Assembly: GCF_026745355.1 (NCBI RefSeq) | Contig: NC_079206.1 | Span: forward strand, 36,525,642-36,589,641 | Direction of reading: 5' to 3' | Source: Beta vulgaris subsp. vulgaris | Taxonomy: Eukaryota; Streptophyta; Magnoliopsida; Caryophyllales; Amaranthaceae | Length of the DNA: 64,000 nucleotides | Shown here: positions 56,991 through 64,000 of the stretch, one piece after another | Layout of the letters: every line of letters begins with the position of its first letter | Numbering within the stretch: the first letter of the stretch is position 1 | Program-made: the position numbers and the translations under genes | The notes under the pieces: generated by a model | Databases searched by the model: none | The model's input: the letters and a program-made list of their open reading frames with translations, nothing else | Told to the model about the DNA's origin: nothing

Positions 56991-57500
56991 GAAGTTTTTC
57001 CTTGAATAATGCAAAAGTGAGTTTTAATTCCAAAAATATGCCCCAAGAAAATAAAATTCCCTGCGTACCGTCCATGTAGGACGGCACGCGAGAATTTTTT
57101 TTTTCTACTTAAGTAAAACCGCTACTTGAAGTAGCGGTTAACATTAATATTTTTATTTTATTTTATTTTATAAAATGCTACTCCAGGTAGCGGTTTACTT
57201 AAATCCCCAACTCCAGAGTTTGATATGTGCTTGCAACATTTTGCCCAGGCAAACCGCTACTCAGGGTGGTTTATATATATAAACCGCAACTTGAGATAGC
57301 AGTTTATGTGTTTAAACTGCTACTTAAAGTAGCGGTTTATTTTAAAATAAACCCCTACTGTGAGTAGCGGTTTACGTAGGCAAAAACAAAAAAAACAGTT
57401 TCTCGTGTGCCGTCCTACGTGGACGGTACGCAGGGAATTTTTTTTTTTGGCATATTTCTGGAATTAAAACCCACTTTTGCATTATTCAAGGAAAAAATTC
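56991..57500. mobile_element. MULE-like MITE (510 bp) with long TIRs
   Basis: The arms are about 100 bases, starting GAAGTTTTTCCTTGAATAAT and, reversed, GAATTTTTTCCTTGAATAAT. Both include CCCTGCGTACCGTCCA and AGGACGGCAC. A perfect 10-bp duplication TGATGTTTAG flanks it (56981-56990, 57501-57510). Duplication length and long TIRs indicate Mutator-like origin. The centre is an array of short palindromes (separate entry). No transposase is present. Confidence 0.9.
57115..57392. repeat. Palindrome array on AAACCGCTACT / AGTAGCGGTTT
   Basis: Five or six imperfect hairpins are present, for example AACCGCTACTTGAAGTAGCG at 57118 and AAACTGCTACTTAAAGTAGC at 57314. Stems are conserved and loops vary. 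One central hairpin at 57250-57310 has the stem GGTTTATATATATAAACC. Confidence 0.85.
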
Positions 57501-57510
57501 TGATGTTTAG

Positions 57511-57729
57511 TGTATTCTCTTAGTCAACTCTTATTTCGACTAATCAATTGTATAAAACCACTCTAATGGATGAAAGAATACAACGACTTTTCATATGTGC
57601 TAATATTATATATTATAACCAACGACAATAATAACGAGTAGACGATCAATTCCAAGGTTTATATAAATGATTTATTATTATAAGTATCATAATTGATATA
57701 TAGGTTTGTAAATAGCTATGCTGATAATG

Positions 57730-57782
<53 letters not shown>

Positions 57783-58899
57783 TGTAAAGCTATGATGATA
57801 ATGATAATAGTACAAAAAATAACAGTAATAGTAACAATGTTGACAATAGCAATAGCGATACAAATAAGAACAACAATACTAACAACAATCACAATATAAA
57901 TAGTAATAGTAGCAACAATGCTAATAATAGCAATAGCAATAACAATAACAAACATATATAACATGGTATATATGTATTATGTTGTGATTATATATGATGA
58001 AGTATAAACAAACTATTTTATCAATATGTTTAATCATTTTAGTAGTACATTGATATTAATATAACTGTAAAATCATTGTAATACTATATTGATTATAAAT
58101 TAGTACATGACTGTTATGATATTATAACAGATGGCAATCATATATTCATACAACAACCGTTCAAATGAGGTCTAACCGCCTAAGTGATTATAACGAGAGT
58201 TAATTAATATGTTGTACAATAATAACAATAAACATATCAATATCTTATATAAATGAACCATAAGTCAATAAGTTTTCAAGTACATACTAGTTAGTAACGT
58301 GTTAATTAGCAACCATATGTTAACTTAGCATTTAGTCAGTTACTCACTTAGAATTATACCAACCCAGTAACTCACTAAATTGTTTCATGATAATTGAAAG
58401 AAGTTGTTACTAGATAAGATTAATGAATGTATCAATATAGATTATAAGCTAATTCAAGAACAATACAATATTTTATCTAATAGTCTTCATGTAAAATGCA
58501 TTTTGAAACTAAAAACATATATTTGGATTGAAACAAGTTGTTATTTGACGAGATCAATAAATGTATCATTGTAAGTCGATAATCTATGTCAATGTAATAC
58601 TACATATAAGTTTACTTAAGTAAATATAATTATACTATTACTTAATTGGGTAATAGACTGATAGTTGTATAAGTAATGCTATAAAAAGTCTAATTAAAAA
58701 TTAGAAACTCAATTCATAACTCTAATTAAATAATACTTAAACACTAATCATAATAATTTCAATAAAAATAACCAAAATTTGAAATTAATAAAATAATTGA
58801 CTAAAATTAAAGTTAAAAGTTACTAAACCAAGACAAGAATTAGTAAGATTATAAAAAATATAAGATTGTCAATCATGTGATAAATCATCAATCCATGTG
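57511..58899. other. AT-rich intergenic DNA with (AAT)n microsatellite
   Basis: An AAT run lies at 57727-57775, and decayed AATAGCAAT-type repeats continue to about 57950. The remainder has no recognised gene, RNA or paired TIR. Confidence 0.6.
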
Positions 58900-60890
58900 T
58901 TAGGTCATTCTCTTTTCCTACTGGTCAAAGATTAATATCATGGATCATGAATTAGAACCTTTGATTTGAGAAGGATCAAAATCTAACCATCAATCTCTCA
59001 AAGACTCAAACCCATCTCCCATTTCCCTTGTTTCTCTTCCATCTCTCCTCTCTAAAACCCTAATCCCCATCCCTCTCTGATCTGCCACCTCCTATTCCTT
59101 CTGTCATTCTCTCTTCTCAGCCTACCATCCCCTCAACCACCCACTCGGCCACTCCTCTATCGCTACAATCTCAACCACCCCACGACATTGGTCGTCGAAG
59201 ACTGTACTACCACCTCCCACTCCGTCACTCATTTTAATTATCAATTCATAACTCAATCAAACCCCAAATGAACTCCTCTCATTCCCTGTCAATTGTCATC
59301 CTTCTCTTCGTGTCTTCATAATCAAAAGCCAAAGCAAGTTTCACATCTGATTTCCAGTTGTTTCCTTAAAGATTGTAGTTAACTACCCTAAATTGAGATT
59401 AGACTAAAGAAACCCAAACAAAACACCAATTTTCATATCACTCTCGTGTCTCTTCTCTCATCTCAGCTTGTTATTTTTGGCCACCACGGCTGGTGTTCTT
59501 CGCCGCTCATGATTTTCATATCCCATTTTCTCTCTCCTGCGGTTTCTGTCTGCCTCCAACACTGTTGTTCGGTGCACCACCGCGAGGTGTGCAACTACTG
59601 GCTACTGTCGTTGTGAACTTTATATGTTTTTCTTGTTGTTGATGTTGTTGTTGTGTGTTCTAATCTGTCGTCTGTTCTTTGTCTCCTCTTGTTGTGTTCT
59701 CGTGAATAGCTAAGCAAAGAACCCTCTGGTTGTTATCAATCCCTCATAATTATGTGGTGTTTAAAGGAAGTTTTAAGTGTAATTTAGTTTTCTTTATTCT
59801 TTGTTTCTTATTAAAGGGTTTGATTAGTTTCTGATTTGGATTCCAATTAATTAGCATTACTTAAATGTTGGTAACATTGAAGATTGAAAAGCCTTACAAA
59901 ATAAGTTTTATGATTTATGGAAAAGGGTTTAATTAGAATATAGATTATGTTGTTGAGAAATATTAGTATTGATTGAATTTCATAAGTTATTCTAATTTAG
60001 TTTTCTTTATTCTTTGTTTCTTATTAAAGGGTTTGATTAGTTTCTGATTTGAATTCCAATTAATTAGTATTTACTTAAATGTTGGTAACATTTAAGATTG
60101 AAAAGCCTTACAAAATCAGTTCTTTGATTTATGGAAAAGGGTTTAATTAGAATATAGATTATATTGTTGAGAAATATTAGTATTGTTTGAAGGAATTGGA
60201 GTAGCTTATAAGGTTTAGTCAATTAATTTATCTATTTGAATAATTTGCAGGTGTATGTAGGAGACTTAATGTGGAGCGAAAAAGAGAGTTGGATATGAAG
60301 TTGTAATTAGATTTAATAATTCAGAGGTTGTATTTAGGAGTATATATATCCTTATTTAAGAATAAAATATTATATTGTGAATGAGTAAGGCATTATGTAA
60401 TCTATTATTTGGTTTTGAAGATGATATGTTGTGGGCCTGATCTATAGGTCCAGGATCGTATAAAAAGGTTTTGTTCCGCTGTAAGATAATGTAAATCCGA
60501 GGTTATTAAGTGTTAATTGAGATTTATGAATGTTAAGTGTGATTAGCTAGTAGCTCAGAAGTGCGGGCAGTTAGAGGTATGTATTTGTGAGAATACCTAT
60601 TAGAGCTCCAAAATATTTGTCGTCGTTCAGCTACAAATGTTTTGGGATATTTGGATAAGAATAAATTTCATATCTGGTTACGAGCTCATATGTTGTTGTT
60701 TAGTATAAGGTTACGAGAATTTGAGATATTATTTGGTAGAAAATTTGGTAGAATATTAAAATGGGATAATTTGGTAGAATATTTGGTAGATAAAATGGTA
60801 GAAAATTTGGTAAAAAAAATGGAAATTTTTTGGTAGAATATTAAAATGGGATAATAAATTTGGATTATAGAGTTTAACTAGATATTTTTA
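58900..60890. other. Gene-leader-like non-coding region
   Basis: The plus strand has a pyrimidine-rich tract (59005-59220, including CTCTAAAACCCTAATCCCC) resembling a plant 5' UTR, then T-rich intron-like DNA, but no supported coding exon. GGTAGAATATTAAAATGGGA recurs at about 60749 and 60833. It may be a captured leader, an untranslated transcript or a decayed gene start. Confidence 0.3.
59780..60186 (+). repeat. Tandem duplication, about 213-bp unit
   Basis: Two copies start TAATTTAGTTTTCTTTATTC (59780 and 59993) and run through GGTTTGATTAGTTTCTGATT and GAAAAGCCTTACAAAAT with a handful of changes, ending near AATATTAGTATTG. Confidence 0.9.
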
Positions 60891-62232
60891 AGGAAAAGTT
60901 CACGTGAATAATCCGAACTATGAGCGATCTTCCAATAATAATCCCAACTATGGATTATTATAGTATAATCTAAACTAATTGTAACTCTTCCAATTTTGAT
61001 CCCACTTGACCGGCAACCTGTTAATCAAGTTAATCAAATGATTAAACTTAAGTTTTTTTATTATTATATTAAACAAATTTAATTTAGTACAAATTAAAAA
61101 ATCAGAAATTAAAAAATAAAAACAAAAATCAGAAAAAAAAGATCAAAATCTAATTTAACCCCAACCCTCTCTCCCCCTCACTCTCTCTCCTCACCGTCTC
61201 TCTCTTCCCCCAACCACTTCCGCCACCACCACCAAACCGGCACTCCTCCCCACTCTCTCTCCTCCCTCGTGTCACCACCGGCACCACCACAGACCTCCTC
61301 TCTTCTTCTTCTTTTTTTTTTCTGAATGGGTTTGAATGGGTTTTGGGGTTGGGGTTCGAATGAGTTTTCGGGGGTGGATGGGGTTGCGATGATGTGGTTG
61401 TGGGGTTTGAATGGGTTCGAAGGTGGGCGGGATTGGGGTTCGAATGGGTTCGACGGTGGGCGGGGTAGGGGTGCGATTTGACGGGATAGGGTGGCGGTTT
61501 GTGGGTTCGATGGGGGTGGGGGTGGGGGTGGTTTGAAGGTGGTGGTGGTGCGATTTGAAGGTGGAGGTGGTGCGATTTGAATGGGTGGGTTGTTTGGGGT
61601 GGATTTGGGTCGATTAGAGGTGGTGGTTCTGTGGGGGTTATGGGTTCGATGGGGGTGGGGTTGATTTGTAGGAGTGCGGCGGTAGGTGGTGGTTCTAATG
61701 GTGGCTAGCGAGGGTTCGAAGGGTGTGGCGGTGCTGGTGGTGTCGGTGTGTGGTGGTGCTGGTGGTGTCGGTGTGTGGTGGTGTTGGTGGTGTCGGTGTG
61801 TGGTGCCGGTGGTGGTGCGGTGGTGGTGTTGTGTTAGTGATTTTGGTGCGTGGGGTTGGTGTGTGATGCTGGTGCGGTGGTGGTGCTTGTGCGTGGTGCA
61901 GTGGTGTTGGTTGGGGGTGGAGCCGTGGTGTGGTGGTGGTGGTGATGTGCTTATGATGAACTGGTGATGATGATTTATGATTTATGATGATGATTTATGA
62001 TTGATGATGATTTATGATTGATGATGATGATTTATGATGATTGAATAATTAGATAAAAAGAAAAGAAAAAAAAAAGAAAAATGAATTTAACCTGTTATAA
62101 CAAGTTACAATAGGTAAATGGAGTGATATGGGAAGGTAAATGCTTTAGTTAGGATTATATCATAATAACTCATAGTTATGATTATTATTGGAAGATGCCC
62201 AATAGTTAGGATTATTCATGTGAATTTTTCCT
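60891..62232. mobile_element. Long-TIR element (1.34 kb), possibly MULE-like
   Basis: The ends AGGAAAAGTTCACGTGAATA and, reversed, AGGAAAAATTCACATGAATA have arms of about 90 bases sharing ATCTTCCAATAATAATC. The flanks are AT-rich and give no certain duplication. The interior is C-rich (61140-61280) then G-rich (61320-61960) with low-complexity repeats, then TGATGATTTATGAT repeats at 61960-62045. There is no transposase. Confidence 0.7.
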
Positions 62233-62293
62233 ATTTTTTAATATTATTTGAAAATGGAGAGATTGGGTAATTAAATGAAATTATAAACAAGTA

Positions 62294-62551
62294 CTCCCTC
62301 TATCCCATAATATAATGCCTACTTCATTTATGGTGGGTCAAACTTTAAAATATTTGACCGAATATTCTCATTTGTATATATAAAAAAACATATTAATGTG
62401 GGATCTTGTTAGATTCGTTTCAATGTGTAGTTTCATGATATCAACTTTTTATATATTTTATTAATACGTAATTGAAGATATTAAAGGTCAAAGTTACGTC
62501 TTGGAGACTATGTAAAACAGAAACAAGCATTATATTATGGAACGGAAGGAG
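62294..62551. mobile_element. Stowaway MITE
   Basis: The ends CTCCCTCTATCCCATAATAT and, reversed, CTCCTTCCGTTCCATAATAT are flanked by TA. It is 258 bp and non-coding. Confidence 0.9.
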
Positions 62552-62689
62552 TACATGATATTCAAAGTTTAAGCCTTAAATTAAATGTAATTTAATTTTT
62601 TATTTAATTAATTTTTAAATGTAAGAAATTTTATATCTTAATATATTTAAATGATTTTGTAGATATAAAAAAATAATTGAATTTTAATA

Positions 62690-62885
62690 ATATCCGGTTG
62701 AGTACGGTCGGGTTCAAGTTTGAATGCAGGTCTTTCTGGTCATGTCAGCATATAATCTTGTCGGGTGTCGGTCAGGTTTGAGTAATTCCAGGTCATATTT
62801 CGGTCAGGTATGAGGACTGACCCTCACAAGTCGAACTAGGTTCAAGTCAGGTCAGAATCAGGTTGACCCAGGAGTTAGGTCTATT
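62690..62885. repeat. Degenerate GGTCAGGT-type low-complexity region
   Basis: CAGGT, TCGGG and GGTCA words are clustered, resembling 4507-4722 and 56460-56845. Three separate loci suggest one dispersed repeat family. Confidence 0.45.
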
Positions 62886-64000
62886 TCTGACACCAATAAA
62901 TACGGCTAGTCTGCTACGACTTCTATAACGTGTTTTATATGAGAATTAGCTTATAAACTAGGAAGTTTGCATTGAAAATGTTTGGTCAATCAATATATTT
63001 TTATGTTCTAAGTCTATTGAATGCGCACACTCATTGTTTATCTATACAATATATTAAATGGCGTGTATAAACAAGAAACTGTGCCATGTGGCGCTCTCTT
63101 TATGGAGTTTTAGTTCATGTAATCCATGTACAATAAAAAAAATTAAAAATTGTGTAGTATAGGTATTTGATCATGAGACCTCAAGTACATAAACTAAAGT
63201 CTTAGTCACTAAACTAAGTTGTATTTATTGTTATTATCATAAAGTATTACATTAATAAAGGAAATTTTTTCTTACCAAGGCATAGCCCCGGCATAATAAC
63301 TAGTTTTGTGTTCAAAGTCGCAAATTACAAGCTGTACATAGTGGTGTCAATTCAGTTAACCAGTTCAGTTCAGGTTCAAACCAAACAGTTCAGTTGACTT
63401 TAGTTCAGTTAATTCAATTTATTTTTTCGAGCTTAATTGATTCAGTTTAAACTTTTTCGGTTTTTAGTTTCAATCTATACAGTTAATTCAATTTTCAGTT
63501 AAATTCAGTTCAGTTTACAGTTGCCTTTTGGTTTGACCCATACAGTTGACTTTTTATCTATTACTGTCAGTTAAACAGTTATTTTCAGTTCGGATTCAGT
63601 TAATTTCAGTTTCTTAAGGAAACCCGCATTGACTCGAGTGAAACTTGATATCGGTTATGTCGTGTACATCTTTTCCCTTCAGGTCTCGCTTCGGGTCAAG
63701 CCGTTATTCATTGCAGGAAATTCCAACTCAGTTGGACTTTATCACATAGGTTAAACTTATCGAACACAACGATAGCACCAAGAGACGTATCTATATTTTT
63801 CTACCAAAACGCATTTTGAAGTTGCCATATTTTTTGTAAAATTATTTTATTAAAGGTTCAACATTTGGCTAATATTGAAAATTCAATTTTTAATTCTTCA
63901 TTATTATATAGTTTTCCAATGTGTAATCAATGATGAATTAGTGATTGGTTGTGGCCAAAGATTAAGATGATGATTGATAATGATGAATTAGTTTATACTA
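62886..64000. other. Intergenic DNA with CAGTT-rich repeat, no gene recognised
   Basis: From 63340 to 63610 the pentamer-like word CAGTT (also TTCAGTTAA) recurs about twenty times in irregular spacing. The rest is AT-rich without recognisable features to the window end. Confidence 0.45.

Noticed and set aside
57693..57964. Asn-rich and Ile/Leu-rich frames
   Set aside because: Microsatellite translation.
61686..61967. 93-codon Val/Trp-rich plus-strand frame
   Set aside because: GGTGGTG low-complexity repeat inside the long-TIR element.
1..64000. tRNA, rRNA or snoRNA genes
   Set aside because: Looked for by eye (tRNA arms, conserved rRNA blocks) and none supported; only tRNA-complementary PBS motifs of retroelements were found.

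Overview
This is nuclear DNA from a flowering plant, most likely a eudicot; the lineage cannot be fixed from the sequence alone. The evidence is AT-rich DNA dense in plant transposon families (Ty1/copia, Athila and chromovirus Ty3/gypsy, CACTA, Stowaway, Tourist, MULE and hAT MITEs) and spliced genes of plant type. Only two host genes are recognisable: the 5' part of a HAM1/HAM2-like MYST histone acetyltransferase at the left edge (minus strand, apparently broken) and a complete ataxin-3-like Josephin deubiquitinase (plus strand) whose two exons lie 15.8 kb apart.

Layout. 0-2.45 kb: HAM-like exons with consensus introns, a frameshift and a degenerate fourth exon. 2.5-10.97 kb: nested, decayed elements, namely a foldback MITE, a copia LTR plus gag, a second LTR element with a gag piece (LTR 5464-6131) inside an Athila-type gag-pol fragment, and the Athila LTR, itself split by a 1.39 kb TIR element carrying palindrome arrays (9022-10407). 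10.97-31.75 kb: a tandem chromovirus array, LTR A - internal - LTR B - internal - LTR C - truncated third internal region, all in minus orientation. Each internal region encodes protease, reverse transcriptase, RNase H, integrase and a chromodomain-like tail, plus an additional ORF upstream of gag. 31.75-33.86 kb: two right-hand CACTA ends, the second with a dimeric subterminal repeat array. 33.9-38.3 kb: MITE-rich intergenic DNA.

38.3-54.95 kb: the ataxin-3-like gene. Its single intron holds a tandem duplication, LTR-like direct repeats, a decayed chromovirus fragment with an 879-bp TIR insertion, a G/T homopolymer block, a hAT MITE and a cluster of Stowaway elements near the 3' splice site. 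55.3-64 kb: downstream intergenic DNA with a Tourist-like element with TTA target-site duplication, a MULE-like MITE with a perfect 10-bp duplication, a 213-bp tandem duplication, a long-TIR element and another Stowaway.

I found no operon-like or defence-like system. The most unusual features are the shared-LTR array with its extra ORF, the transposon-swollen intron splitting a catalytic domain, and two unrelated TIR elements that each carry internal arrays of short palindromes.
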